Assembly (NCBI GenBank): GCA_003512955.1
Contig: DOTG01000003.1
Span: 62,001-126,000, forward strand
DNA: 64,000 nucleotides
Origin: Marinilabiliales bacterium
Lineage (GTDB): Bacteria; Bacteroidota; Bacteroidia; Bacteroidales; SZUA-534
Reading direction: 5' to 3'
The notes beneath the pieces were generated by a model that saw only the letters and a program-made list of their open reading frames with translations, was not told where the DNA came from and made no database searches. Shown piece after piece: positions 15,312 through 24,830 of this stretch. The translations under genes were made by a program, and so were the position numbers. The first letter of the stretch is position 1; each line of letters starts with the position of its first letter.

Positions 15312-15444
15312 AATTTTGAACCACACTTACTAAGCAGACGTAGTATCGGGTATCGTTGCCAACTATTAAAACCCGGTTGCTCACCTTTGGTAGAATTACG
15401 GTTAAAATGAAGGATGAAAATGGGGATTTTTTTGGAAAATACAA
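15312..15444 (-). pseudogene. partial duplicate of the adenylate cyclase 5' end
   Basis: 15312-15441 repeats 15034-15165 almost base for base (few mismatches, two 1-base deletions). It encodes the same opening 'KKSPFSSFxLTVILPKVSNRVLIVGNDTxYY', then a 1-base deletion shifts the frame, and the similarity stops about 45 codons into the gene. It is a non-functional 5' fragment in the same orientation and upstream of the intact gene, with about 140 bases between the copies that hold the 20-bp hairpin. Confidence 0.8.
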
Positions 15445-15521
15445 CTTTGGCTACTCCTAAAAAAATAAAAAAGCTGCCAGAATTTTTTATAATCAATTCT
15501 ATAGCCTGAGAATAAAGAAAA

Positions 15522-15559
15522 TAAAAACCTCCAGCACCAAAAAAAACGGTACTGGAGGT
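15522..15559 (-). terminator. terminator of the SusCD-lipoprotein operon
   Basis: On the minus strand ACCTCCAG (15552-15559) pairs with CTGGAGGT (15527-15534), followed by a T-rich run (TTTTATTTT). A short inner ACC/GGT stem extends it. It lies 31 bases past the last gene of the operon. Confidence 0.7.
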
Positions 15560-15589
15560 GATTACAAATAATATTTTTATATAGTAATA

Positions 15590-16963
15590 TTATTTATGAG
15601 AAGGTTTCACCAATGGCTTTTTGTTTATTACCACTGTTTTAATACCTGCCGATTTAAGTCCTGCAGGATCTAAAGTAAGGTGCGCTACAAATAATGGAGT
15701 AGAAAGATATTCATTTTCATAACACCAATTTGCCCAACCAGTTGCATTATTAGTTAATTCATATTCAATGGTCATAGTTGGATAATCACCGCTATCGTCA
15801 TAAGTTCCAGTTCCCGTTATAGTATATGGATCTTGAACAACATCTTTATAAGTAGTTGTCAAATAATACTGTTCTTCAATGGTAACTGTTTTAGCAGTTT
15901 CATCAATCAATAATTCCACAGTTCCTGCGTCAATAATTGTTTCACCCCAGAAATCAGTCATCCAGCTATACCCTAATCCTCTTATTTCAAATACACAACC
16001 GAGGATTGTTTCCACTTGACTCTCATAATCATGATATCCTGATTCATCATCAACATCAATCCCTTGCCAAACTCCGGTTATTGAATTTCCAGGAACTACA
16101 AGTGATTTTTCAAAGGTATAAGTATCCCCATTTTTTGTTATAGTTGCTAATTCTATTCTATAACTCTCACAAGCGTACTCATTAGTCATAACCGCAGGGA
16201 AAGCCAAAGTTTCTCCATTAACAACACCAATCTGATTAAATTCAAGGTTTATATCAATGGTAATGGGTGCATTAAAATCTCCGGCGTTTACAGTGGCATA
16301 AATATCGGTTGCAATGGTATAAGTACCGTCAGGGGCGGCATCAAACCCCGTGATATCCTCAAAAGAGGAACCATCAGCAACAGCATAAACCGTATCGGCA
16401 TGAATCACCAATAGTCTCATATCCACAGCCTCTGTCGGATCTAAATCAAGACCGATTGCATCAGCAGCATCAGTGGTCCAAGACATGTGAACAGCAAGAT
16501 CATCACCTGTTAAATTTGAAATAGTAAACTCATAGGTAATTGGAGCAAAGGTTGCATTGGCTGTTTCATTATCCCCAATCTGAATAATTAAATTTTCAGT
16601 GTCCTCTATTAATTCATCACTCAAAATTTTAATCTTACCTTTTGCCGTAGTAGCACCAGCGAAAAAATAAATTTCGCTCGACATCTCATAATCATCGGCT
16701 GAAGCAGTACCATCAACTTGGGCTACATTTAGTTTTACATCTACCAGTTGAGCCACACTCATGGTTACGGTATATTCAAAAACCGAATCGTTTTCCACAA
16801 GACTTTCAGGGCTTGTGAAATTAGGTGTTACTGAAATAGTGGGCGTAGCGGGCGTTAAGGTACCTGCCCCGGTGTTATCATCTTTCTCACAACTTATAAT
16901 CAGCGAACTGACTAATGCCGCCATTACAATGGGAAAGTATAATTTTTTAATATTTGTTGTCAT
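15590..16963 (-). CDS. Calx-beta-like domain lipoprotein, last gene of the SusCD operon
   Basis: 457 aa. Lipoprotein signal peptide with lipobox 'LIISC' (Cys25), followed by EKDD, an acidic +2 region suited to surface export. Residues ~42-150 resemble a Calx-beta domain ('VTMSVAQLVDVKLNVAQVDGTASADDY' through 'LIEDTENLIIQIGD'), a calcium-binding beta-sandwich fold common in surface proteins. The remainder has no family I recognise; it has many Asp/Thr-rich beta strands, with a Cys in 'ILGCVFEIRG' and another in 'ANWCYENEY'. Its gene is 22 bases after the previous lipoprotein gene and is followed by a terminator. It probably helps display or capture the substrate taken up by the SusCD pair. Confidence 0.65.
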   Translation of the reverse strand: MTTNIKKLYFPIVMAALVSSLIISCEKDDNTGAGTLTPATPTISVTPNFTSPESLVENDSVFEYTVTMSVAQLVDVKLNVAQVDGTASADDYEMSSEIYFFAGATTAKGKIKILSDELIEDTENLIIQIGDNETANATFAPITYEFTISNLTGDDLAVHMSWTTDAADAIGLDLDPTEAVDMRLLVIHADTVYAVADGSSFEDITGFDAAPDGTYTIATDIYATVNAGDFNAPITIDINLEFNQIGVVNGETLAFPAVMTNEYACESYRIELATITKNGDTYTFEKSLVVPGNSITGVWQGIDVDDESGYHDYESQVETILGCVFEIRGLGYSWMTDFWGETIIDAGTVELLIDETAKTVTIEEQYYLTTTYKDVVQDPYTITGTGTYDDSGDYPTMTIEYELTNNATGWANWCYENEYLSTPLFVAHLTLDPAGLKSAGIKTVVINKKPLVKPSHK

Positions 16964-16985
16964 AATATCAATATTTTTTAATTAA

Positions 16986-18038
16986 TTATTCAACAATTTT
17001 TTCCATTACCTGATAGAATTCACGTGGACCTGAACCTGCAGTATAGTAACCAAATGACATGATAAGACGATCCTTGCCATTCACATCATCATTAATTACA
17101 GTATTGGCATTTGGCAAACCGCAAACATTGGTCATGTCTGTCGGATTAGATTCACATGTAATCAATGGTTGGTCATTAATAATTTGATCTACACCATCCC
17201 ACGTAGCAGGATATGTAATTTTACCGGTCCCGTCAATTTGGAAATATACAATTTGATCATCCCATGCAGAAACTCCTGTCATTTTATAGGTTTTAGCATC
17301 AATGGATTCAAATAACCAATAAGGATTATCCCAGTAGGAACCATTATCCGATAGAACCCCAATCCGATAATACACACCCTGAACAAAACGGTATTTTCCG
17401 GCATAGCGGGTAGCCACGGTAACTTTAGTAGGGGTGTTTTGAGTAACTACGCGGCCGTCACTAACTGTAGCATTGTATGTGAATTCCCAGTTATCCCCAA
17501 TAGTATAATCGCCATCGGAAATTGGTAAGGCTTCACCTACATCATTATTTGTAAAACCTTTGATAATAGTAAAACTATATTTGGATGTATCAACTTCAGG
17601 TGTAGGAACAATTGCACTTTCAATAGTTAACCCATCACGTAATTCACTAAATGTAAAGTTGTAACTCTCGATTGAATTTTGATCGCCTGTAATGTTAATT
17701 GTTGCATACAATACCGTATTCGCCGCAAGAACTGTGGTCAATACCGATTTTGTAATCGCACCGTCTGCTTTTTTCGTTAAAACTAGTGTATCTGGCCGGG
17801 TAGAATTGAATGTTTTATAAATCTCAACCTTAGTTGTTTTAACTTCCCCCTGGTAAACTCGAACACTAGCAGTATAAGGACCAGGATTCCCAACCACATA
17901 ATTTATCGAAGGATTCTTAATTTCAACTAATCCACCCTCTATTCCGGTAACCGTTTGTTCGCTCTTATCGCATGACTGCAAGGCCAATGCGGCTAAAACA
18001 AACAGTGTTAAAATATTTTTTATTCTCATAATTTTCAT
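16986..18038 (-). CDS. SusCD-operon surface lipoprotein of unknown function
   Basis: 350 aa. Lipoprotein signal peptide with lipobox 'LALQSC' (Cys23, counted from the ATG at 18038; an ATG three codons later is possible), then acidic DKSE. An N-terminal Ig-like region (~40-145) recalls the 'GNPGPYTASVRVYQG' type of segments in SusE/F-like proteins, and a C-terminal part carries aromatic residues ('YRFVQGVYYRIGVLSDNGSYWDNPYWLF'). I do not recognise a named family. It lies 9 bases after susD and most likely is an accessory ligand-binding lipoprotein of the SusCD system, comparable in position to SusE/SusF. Confidence 0.6.
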   Translation of the reverse strand: MKIMRIKNILTLFVLAALALQSCDKSEQTVTGIEGGLVEIKNPSINYVVGNPGPYTASVRVYQGEVKTTKVEIYKTFNSTRPDTLVLTKKADGAITKSVLTTVLAANTVLYATINITGDQNSIESYNFTFSELRDGLTIESAIVPTPEVDTSKYSFTIIKGFTNNDVGEALPISDGDYTIGDNWEFTYNATVSDGRVVTQNTPTKVTVATRYAGKYRFVQGVYYRIGVLSDNGSYWDNPYWLFESIDAKTYKMTGVSAWDDQIVYFQIDGTGKITYPATWDGVDQIINDQPLITCESNPTDMTNVCGLPNANTVINDDVNGKDRLIMSFGYYTAGSGPREFYQVMEKIVE

Positions 18039-18047
18039 TTTTTAAAA

Positions 18048-19490
18048 TTAATTACCCATCCACCAAATTTTGGTTGTTAATTCATCAGCTCCTTGTCTTT
18101 CTAAAACAGCCCTATAATTTGGACCATTTACAGAAACTTCAGTTGATTCATATTTTAATCTGCTTGGTATTTCGTCAAGATAAGCTTGAGCAGCAGGAGT
18201 TAATTCAGGAAAACCTGTACGGCGATATTCTGTCCAGGCTTCAAATCCTTGACAGAACAAAACAATCCATTTTTGTGTACCTATCAATTCTAAAGCATCG
18301 GTTGAATTATAAACCACACCACTAGCTGGAACCATAAAAGAGGCATATTCACCGGCAACCCCATTTTCGGTAAGTGAATTCAAAATACCTGCTTCATAAT
18401 AACTCTGGGCAGTTGCATCGCCTCCAGAAATATAGCCTTTTTTAGCAGCCTCAGCTATTAAAAATAAAAGCTCGGAATACGACATAAAATAACCTGGGGC
18501 TGTAGGCAATAAATAGTTAGCTCCAATAGGTGAAACGTCATCATATCCAAAACCTGCAAGCGGTGATTCTTCATATCCGTTTGGTTTTCCAACATAACCA
18601 CCATTTGCGGCTTCTTGAGCCATAACTGGCAACCGTGGGTCATTGCTAGCAACTAACGCGTTAATAAATGTTTCAGATAGTTTATGTTCGCCCCTGGCAC
18701 CTGCTACAATACTTTCATACAAAGGGTTAGCTTCAGGAGAGGCTGACAAATAAACTAATTTGGCTTCATCGCTATTGGATGCAAATAAATGACCGCTATT
18801 GTAAACAGCTTGCAGTTCAGTGCTTACATCCTGTACACCAGAAATACGCATTAAAGCTCTAAATTTCAAAGAATAGGCAAATTTTAACCATTTTGATGCA
18901 TCTCCAGCATACATAATATCCATATCCCCATTAATTTCACCATTACCTGAAGACAATAGAGACATGGATTGATTCAAAAGATCAAGAATCCCAGCATAAA
19001 CAACTTCTTGATCGTCATACGCAGGAGTAAAGTTACCTTCGCTTGGGCCTTTCAAGGCTTCGGTGTAAGGGCATGCACCGTATAAATCAGTAATAACATG
19101 GAAGCAGTATGCCTTAAGAACAAGAGCAACTCCCTGATTTGTTTCATTTCCCTCTGCAACAGCCAATTCATACATTTGATTTGCATTTGAAGCTGTCCTG
19201 TAAAAAATATTCCACATAGCGTCCATGGAAGTTACACGGGGTTTATAACGATCAGGGTCATTGTATTGAATTAAAGAGGCATGTTGGCTCCAAGTTTCAC
19301 CAATTTCGCTACCATTAAATGTTGAATACATTTCATTCATGGCGTCACGAACAATGGTACCTATCATCATACTGGAGGGTACTACTACTGGATCATCAAT
19401 GTTTTCATTGATGTCCTCAAAACCTTTATCACAACCATAAATGGATACCGCCATGATAAAAGAAAGAAAGATATATTTTATATTTTTCAT
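18048..19490 (-). CDS. SusD/RagB-family nutrient-binding lipoprotein (SusD-like_2 type)
   Basis: 480 aa, within the usual 450-600 aa. Signal peptide with lipobox 'SIYGC' (Cys20) and the typical 'CDKGFEDINENIDDP' start. Helical TPR-like core follows: 'RTASNANQMYELAVAEGN', 'LVLKAYCFHVITDLYGACPYTEAL', 'KWLKFAYSLKFRALMRIS', and 'YFMSYSELLFLIAEAAKKGYI' near the C-terminus, all characteristic of SusD homologues. It forms the lid on the SusC barrel at the cell surface and binds the ligand. The subfamily with 'INENIDDP' is often seen in operons without glycoside hydrolases, so a polysaccharide substrate cannot be assumed. Located 12 bases after susC. Confidence 0.88.
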   Translation of the reverse strand: MKNIKYIFLSFIMAVSIYGCDKGFEDINENIDDPVVVPSSMMIGTIVRDAMNEMYSTFNGSEIGETWSQHASLIQYNDPDRYKPRVTSMDAMWNIFYRTASNANQMYELAVAEGNETNQGVALVLKAYCFHVITDLYGACPYTEALKGPSEGNFTPAYDDQEVVYAGILDLLNQSMSLLSSGNGEINGDMDIMYAGDASKWLKFAYSLKFRALMRISGVQDVSTELQAVYNSGHLFASNSDEAKLVYLSASPEANPLYESIVAGARGEHKLSETFINALVASNDPRLPVMAQEAANGGYVGKPNGYEESPLAGFGYDDVSPIGANYLLPTAPGYFMSYSELLFLIAEAAKKGYISGGDATAQSYYEAGILNSLTENGVAGEYASFMVPASGVVYNSTDALELIGTQKWIVLFCQGFEAWTEYRRTGFPELTPAAQAYLDEIPSRLKYESTEVSVNGPNYRAVLERQGADELTTKIWWMGN

Positions 19491-19502
19491 ATTCTCAAAG
19501 TA

Positions 19503-22500
19503 TTAAAATTTCAAATTCAAACTAAAGCCAAGACTCCTTGTCGAAGGCATTTGACCAAATTCCATCCCTTGCATGTTGTTTTCATTGCTGAACCCTGTTT
19601 CAGGATCAATGTGAGGTGCTTTTTTATACAAGATGGCTAGATTACGCCCAATAAATGAAATGTTGGCATTTTTTAAACCCAATTTGGAAACCCAGGCAAC
19701 TGGTAAATCATAGCCTATTGAAAGCTGACGCCATTTTACATAAGATGCATCAAAAACTGAAGTTTCAACGATATCATTTCCAAAAGCATTATGGTTATAG
19801 TTCTCGGCAGTAACCACAACATTATTTGCTACATAATTACCATTGGCATCAAGCATAACACCATCACCCACAATACCAGTTTCACGGCCAATCAATGACT
19901 CTTCCAAAATGCCGGAATATTGTCCCCATGCATTGGTCATGGTATATATTTCACCACCCATCTTAGCATCAATCAAACTGCTTAATGTAATTCCTTTAAA
20001 TTTTACAGTAAGATTAACTCCACCTGTCCAGTCGGGTTGAATGTCACCTAGCACTTTAGTTTCACCAACTTGAGGTAAACCATCACTATAAATCACATCC
20101 CCATTTTCGGTTCTTGCTAATGAAGGACCCACAATTACGCCATAAGCATATCCTTCGCGTACTTGTAAATCCATATTCCATTGACCACCAAGAACTAGAG
20201 CTTCATCATCATTGCTATCGTCTTTACCCGCTTTAATAACTTCATTATTATTCTTGGCAAAGTTAAAGTCCAGATCGACTGCAAGATCATTAGCCCTATC
20301 CTCGTATAATGTAGTTCCTAATTGAATTTCAACCCCACGGTTTCTTAATTCACCCACGTTATCCCACACTTTGTAAACACCAGACGAACGGGTAACCTGA
20401 ACCGGCAAAATCAAATCCTTATTTGTTTGGTCATATAATGTCACATCTAATCTGAGTTTATTTCCAAACATAGCAGCTTGAATACCCCCTTCATAACTTG
20501 TTGTTGTCTGCGGTTTGACTTTTGAGTTGCTTAAGGTTGTTGGAAAATTAGCAAATGTGCTTCCATCCCAAGGTAATTCAGAAAGCTCATATACAGCTAA
20601 AATAGCTGATGGTTCTAATGGTCCAAAACCACCAACTTTTGCCCAACCACCACGTACTTTTAACAAATCTATATAGAATGATTTCATGTCAATCATATCA
20701 CTTAGTACAGCACTTAGTGTAACAGATGGGTAAAAGAACGAATTGCTTTCTGATGGCAAAACGCTTGCCCAGTCATTTCTTCCTGTTATGTTAAGAAAAA
20801 GGTATTCTTTAAATGAAATTTCACCGGCCCCATAAATACTATTGATTGCTTGACCTTCGTGATCATTTTTATTATAAATACTCGTACCTGCTTTTTTATT
20901 ATTCAGATTATATAAATCAGGAAGTTCCAATTGAATGGCGCGCATATCAAACGAATTCTTTTGGTACATCCGGTTTCCTCCAATATTTAATGATACCTTC
21001 ATATCATCATTTAAATCTTTCTTTACCCCAAGCATCATATCCATATTAGTTTCCATAAACTTGGTAACACGCTCATCATAATATCCTTCTGAACCATCCC
21101 TGTTGGCTGTTCCACCTGAAATAGCATAAGTTGGGGCATCGGCAGCACTGCCTTTGGCTAATCGGGTATTGGTATTAGTAGTATATTGATCCAGGCCAAC
21201 ATTTGCTGTCAAATTCAACCAACTGGTAAAATCAACACCTATTCCAAAATTTCCGAAAACCCTATCCCTATTGTATTCATTTGTATTGGTCTCTAACTGC
21301 CAATAAGGGTTGTTTTGAAATTGAGTGTTCCAGTTAATTGGTAAAGTTCCTGCACCATAAGAAGATCCGGGCAATGCTTTTGGCAAATTTTTCCAATCTT
21401 TTAAAGCAGCAATATCTACGTTACGTCCGGACCATATTGTTTGTTGTACTACATTAGAACCATCATAACCTCCAGAAGGTAAATTATTACTATAAGAATT
21501 CGCATAATTAACATTGAAATTTGCACTTATCTTATCAGTAAATTTATGACTTGCTGAAGCATTTACATTCGTTTTAATATAATCGGTAAAAGGTACCATA
21601 CCTTTTAGGTTAGAATACCCTGCTCCTAAACGGAATGTTGATGTTTCATTACCCCCTGACATGGAAATATCATGCTTTGTTGTAATACCTGTTTCGTAAA
21701 AATTCTTAACATTATCAGGATGAGATACCCATGGTTCTGGTTGTGGGTTTTCAGGATTGTTAATATAAGATGTAAACTGCATAAAGCTCAAACCACGATC
21801 CAAAGGAGGACCCCAGCTTTCATCCACACCACCATCTCCATTGGTACCATTTCCATAATCAAAGAAATCTTTATTGGGTCCTTGTCCATACGAATTCTGA
21901 AAATTCGGAAGCACTAATGGATTCTCAAAAGTGATACTAGAAGAAACATCAATACCAATTGCTTGACTTTGTTTCCCCTTCTTTGTAGTAATAACAATAA
22001 CACCATTTGCTGCCCGGATACCATACAATGCAGAGGCATTTGGCCCTTTTAAAACATCTAATTTTTCAATGTCATTTGGATTAATGTCAGCAACCCCATT
22101 AGGAACATCAAAACCACCACCTGTACCTGCAGTACCGTCATTCGTATTTGACATTGGAACTCCATCTACCACAAACAAAGGTTGATTATCTCCGAAAATA
22201 GTGCTAGCCCCTCTTAAAATGATGCGGGAAGAGGCACCCACTGCACCCGAACTATTGGTAATTTGAACCCCTGAAATCCGTCCTCCAAGAGAATTAACAA
22301 TATTAGGTTCTGGTGCTTTGGTCAATTCTTCACCACCTAAAGCTTGAGTGGCATATCCAAGTGCTTTCTCACTTCTCTTGATACCCAGTGCAGTTACTAC
22401 TACTTCATCCACTCCAATTACTTCAGGCTCCAAAACCACATCAATTACATTAGTGGCTCCAATAGCTACTTCCTGGGTTTTCATACCCACGAAGGAATAA

Positions 22501-22718
22501 ACTAAAGTTTGAGCATCGGCAGATACACCTAACGAATACTGACCATTGATATTGGTAATGGTTCCCACGGTTGTACCTTTCACGGCGACGGATACACCTG
22601 GTAGCGACATTCCATCCTCAGAGGAGGTTACCGTACCGGTAATCGTCTTTTGTTGCGCATTAACTAATTGTATCCCTAGCATGGCCAGACACACAAATAG
22701 CATGGTAAATCTCTTCAT
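19503..22718 (-). CDS. SusC/RagA-family TonB-linked outer-membrane protein
   Basis: 1071 aa. Signal peptide (1-21, ending 'QLVNAQ'), CarboxypepD_reg-like domain (~24-105, 'GTVTSSEDGMSLPGVSVAVKGTTVGT'), 'DEVVVTALGIKRSEKALGYA' TonB-box/plug start, plug with 'RISGVQITNSSGAVGASSRIILRGA' and 'PLFVVDGVPMSN' (~150-210), 'ALYGIRAANGVIVITTKKGK' (SusC signature), then the large beta-barrel ending 'LGFSLNLKF' with a terminal Phe. It is the first gene of a four-gene operon with the SusD homologue and two lipoproteins. The substrate is unknown: no hydrolase, sulfatase or regulator is encoded alongside. No clear TAnnTTTG promoter was found in the upstream 250 bases. Confidence 0.92.
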   Translation of the reverse strand: MKRFTMLFVCLAMLGIQLVNAQQKTITGTVTSSEDGMSLPGVSVAVKGTTVGTITNINGQYSLGVSADAQTLVYSFVGMKTQEVAIGATNVIDVVLEPEVIGVDEVVVTALGIKRSEKALGYATQALGGEELTKAPEPNIVNSLGGRISGVQITNSSGAVGASSRIILRGASTIFGDNQPLFVVDGVPMSNTNDGTAGTGGGFDVPNGVADINPNDIEKLDVLKGPNASALYGIRAANGVIVITTKKGKQSQAIGIDVSSSITFENPLVLPNFQNSYGQGPNKDFFDYGNGTNGDGGVDESWGPPLDRGLSFMQFTSYINNPENPQPEPWVSHPDNVKNFYETGITTKHDISMSGGNETSTFRLGAGYSNLKGMVPFTDYIKTNVNASASHKFTDKISANFNVNYANSYSNNLPSGGYDGSNVVQQTIWSGRNVDIAALKDWKNLPKALPGSSYGAGTLPINWNTQFQNNPYWQLETNTNEYNRDRVFGNFGIGVDFTSWLNLTANVGLDQYTTNTNTRLAKGSAADAPTYAISGGTANRDGSEGYYDERVTKFMETNMDMMLGVKKDLNDDMKVSLNIGGNRMYQKNSFDMRAIQLELPDLYNLNNKKAGTSIYNKNDHEGQAINSIYGAGEISFKEYLFLNITGRNDWASVLPSESNSFFYPSVTLSAVLSDMIDMKSFYIDLLKVRGGWAKVGGFGPLEPSAILAVYELSELPWDGSTFANFPTTLSNSKVKPQTTTSYEGGIQAAMFGNKLRLDVTLYDQTNKDLILPVQVTRSSGVYKVWDNVGELRNRGVEIQLGTTLYEDRANDLAVDLDFNFAKNNNEVIKAGKDDSNDDEALVLGGQWNMDLQVREGYAYGVIVGPSLARTENGDVIYSDGLPQVGETKVLGDIQPDWTGGVNLTVKFKGITLSSLIDAKMGGEIYTMTNAWGQYSGILEESLIGRETGIVGDGVMLDANGNYVANNVVVTAENYNHNAFGNDIVETSVFDASYVKWRQLSIGYDLPVAWVSKLGLKNANISFIGRNLAILYKKAPHIDPETGFSNENNMQGMEFGQMPSTRSLGFSLNLKF

Positions 22719-22973
22719 AAATAAACAAATTTAAGTTAATAAATAGTTGTTAAATGTTGTTATGCAGCCACTAAATTGAGGAAAAAAATGCAAACAAACA
22801 AACTTTTGTATGAGAAAACTCTGATTTTACAATGATCCACGATACTTATAACAAATATTAATCGTTTAATAACGATGAATTAACTTTGGAAATGAGCTAA
22901 TTATAAATCACTTGCAAACGATTGCCCTGTATAAATGTTAAAAAGCATATCTATTGGTCATTTTGAAGGTATA

Positions 22974-23007
22974 AAAAAGGGTGCCTAATCGCTTAAGCAC
23001 CCTTTTT
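22974..23007. terminator. rho-independent terminator after ftcD (symmetrical)
   Basis: AAAAAGGGTGC (22974-22984) pairs with GCACCCTTTTT (22997-23007) around a 12-base loop. It follows the ftcD stop on the minus strand by about 20 bases and separates it from susC. The remaining ~250 bases between it and susC hold no gene. Confidence 0.85.
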
Positions 23008-23028
23008 GTATAAAATTGAAACAAGAAA

Positions 23029-24723
23029 TCAAATTTTACTTTCAACTATCTTTAAAATTTCCGATTCCAGTTCCATTGCTTTATTTAACAGATGATCTGC
23101 TTCTTCAAGCAACTTGTTGCTTAGAATTTTATCCTGCAATCCGGCAGCATTAATTTTTACATTCAAACAGGCACCATGAACACCTGCCCGGGCAGCCAAT
23201 GCGCCTACGCCAGCATCGGTTACCGAGTTCGGGTTTCCTAGTTGCGCCATGATTTTGATAGTTTCCATGGAACCAAAACACAATCTCATAGTTTCCAAAG
23301 GAACCTCGGTAGCATAATGGGTGGCTTCCTGGATGGTTTTAGACCGTAGCTGTTTTTCGGCATCGGTGTTTTTTGGCAGTGCAAACGCATCCATAATCCG
23401 ATTGAATGCCTGCGTGTCTTCATCCACCTTTTTCAGTAATTGGGTCTGATAAAATTTGGCTTTTTCAGCCCAATTGCTGAATTCCTCCCACCGGCTGTCC
23501 CAACCTTTTTTGTGCGATGACAGATTTGCTACCATTCCGCCTAATGAGGCACCTAAGACCCCCATGTAAGCGGCAATGGATCCCCCACCAGGTGCAGGCG
23601 ATTCCGAGGATGTTTCTTCCGCAAAAGTCACTAAATTCATATCTACCAATTGCTTTTTTCCTTGTTGAGTGTCTTTTGCTAAAATGTACTCGATAATTTT
23701 CTTATCCGGATCGAAAGGATACAGTTCATCCAGCCCCAGAGACTTAACGGCAATTTTAATCAATTCCTTATCGGAGATACCTACAGAACGCTGCTGTTTG
23801 CGGAGGAAGTATTTTCCAGCCTCAATCATCGATGCCAGAGGAACCACTCCCACCAATTCAGAGCCAGTGACCCTCAACCCTCTGGCCTGGGCTCTTTCGC
23901 AAGCCTTATCGAAAGCAACATGAAGAGGCGTAACTGAAATATCGGTAAGGTTCATCGAGATTTGAGCAATACCAAATTCCTCAATAAACCAGCCAATGGC
24001 TTTGACCGATTTCAACAAACCGGCCTCATACACCTGCTCCCCTTTTGCATCCAATAAAGGCTTTTGAGTAGCAGGGTCTGTTTTAACCCGCCCACGTTCA
24101 CGCAAATCAAAAGCTACAGAATTCGCTCTGCGGGTGGAGGTGGTATTCAAATTCACGTTATAGGCAATCAAAAAATTACGGGCTCCGACAGCAATGGCCC
24201 CGGTTTTCTGCACTTTTGTATTAAATTCAGATGGTCCGAAATCAGGTTTCCAGTCCGGACTTCCCAACTTCTCCTTTAACCCTTCGTATTCACCGCTCCG
24301 GCAATTGGCCAGATTTTTCCGTTTAGGTTCTTTAGCTGCCGATTCATAACAATATACCGGGATTTCCAATTCTTTTCCTATCCTTTCAGCCAATTGATGG
24401 GCATACACTACGGTTTCTTCCATTGAAATGCCTGAAACAGGTATCAGTGGACAAACATCGGTAGCACCAAAACGTGGATGTGCACCCTTGTGCCTGCTCA
24501 TATCAATTAGTTCCGAAGCCTTTTTTACAGCCCTAAATGCTGCTTCGCAAACCTCGTCGGGTGAACCCACCATTGTTACTACTGTCCGGTTGGTAGCCTT
24601 TCCGGGATCAACATCTATAACTTTTACACCTTCCACCGATTCCATTTCGGCGGTAATCTGCCTGATGATATTCAGATCGTTCCCTTCGCTAAAATTTGGG
24701 ACACATTCTATAAGCTTTTTCAT
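23029..24723 (-). CDS. ftcD: bifunctional glutamate formimidoyltransferase / formimidoyl-THF cyclodeaminase
   Basis: 564 aa from ATG 24723 (an ATG two codons earlier at 24729 is also possible). The first ~325 residues are the formiminotransferase half, starting 'MKKLIECVPNFSEG' with 'VVTMVGSPDEVCEAA', 'MSRHKGAHPRFGATDVCPLIPV' (catalytic His region) and 'ARNFLIAYNVNLNT'. Residues ~355-560 are the all-helical cyclodeaminase ('ESPAPGGGSIAAYMGVLGASLGGMV', 'VTDAGVGALAARAGVHGACLNVKINA'). The enzyme moves the formimino group of N-formimino-glutamate to tetrahydrofolate and deaminates it to 5,10-methenyl-THF, finishing histidine degradation. The fused form, as in animals, is usual in Bacteroidota. 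It follows hutI on the same strand at 107 bases. hutH and hutU are not in the window. Confidence 0.93.
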   Translation of the reverse strand: MKKLIECVPNFSEGNDLNIIRQITAEMESVEGVKVIDVDPGKATNRTVVTMVGSPDEVCEAAFRAVKKASELIDMSRHKGAHPRFGATDVCPLIPVSGISMEETVVYAHQLAERIGKELEIPVYCYESAAKEPKRKNLANCRSGEYEGLKEKLGSPDWKPDFGPSEFNTKVQKTGAIAVGARNFLIAYNVNLNTTSTRRANSVAFDLRERGRVKTDPATQKPLLDAKGEQVYEAGLLKSVKAIGWFIEEFGIAQISMNLTDISVTPLHVAFDKACERAQARGLRVTGSELVGVVPLASMIEAGKYFLRKQQRSVGISDKELIKIAVKSLGLDELYPFDPDKKIIEYILAKDTQQGKKQLVDMNLVTFAEETSSESPAPGGGSIAAYMGVLGASLGGMVANLSSHKKGWDSRWEEFSNWAEKAKFYQTQLLKKVDEDTQAFNRIMDAFALPKNTDAEKQLRSKTIQEATHYATEVPLETMRLCFGSMETIKIMAQLGNPNSVTDAGVGALAARAGVHGACLNVKINAAGLQDKILSNKLLEEADHLLNKAMELESEILKIVESKI

Positions 24724-24830
24724 TTTCATATTTTTTATGCTCGTCCATTTTTTTGTTCTAATATATTCTCATCCTGTACAAATAGCTTTTTACATATATT
24801 AATATATATGCCTTACTCATTTTAACAATT

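Noticed and set aside
15281..15496. Two overlapping ORFs around the cyclase duplicate as small genes
   Set aside because: Both are frames through the duplicated cyclase fragment and the adjoining hairpin; neither has an independent start or family.
22720..22770. TAACA-like words upstream of susC (minus strand), similar to the PiT repeats
   Set aside because: Spacing is 10 and 14 bases rather than 11, and the words lie between any promoter and the ATG in an AT-rich stretch.
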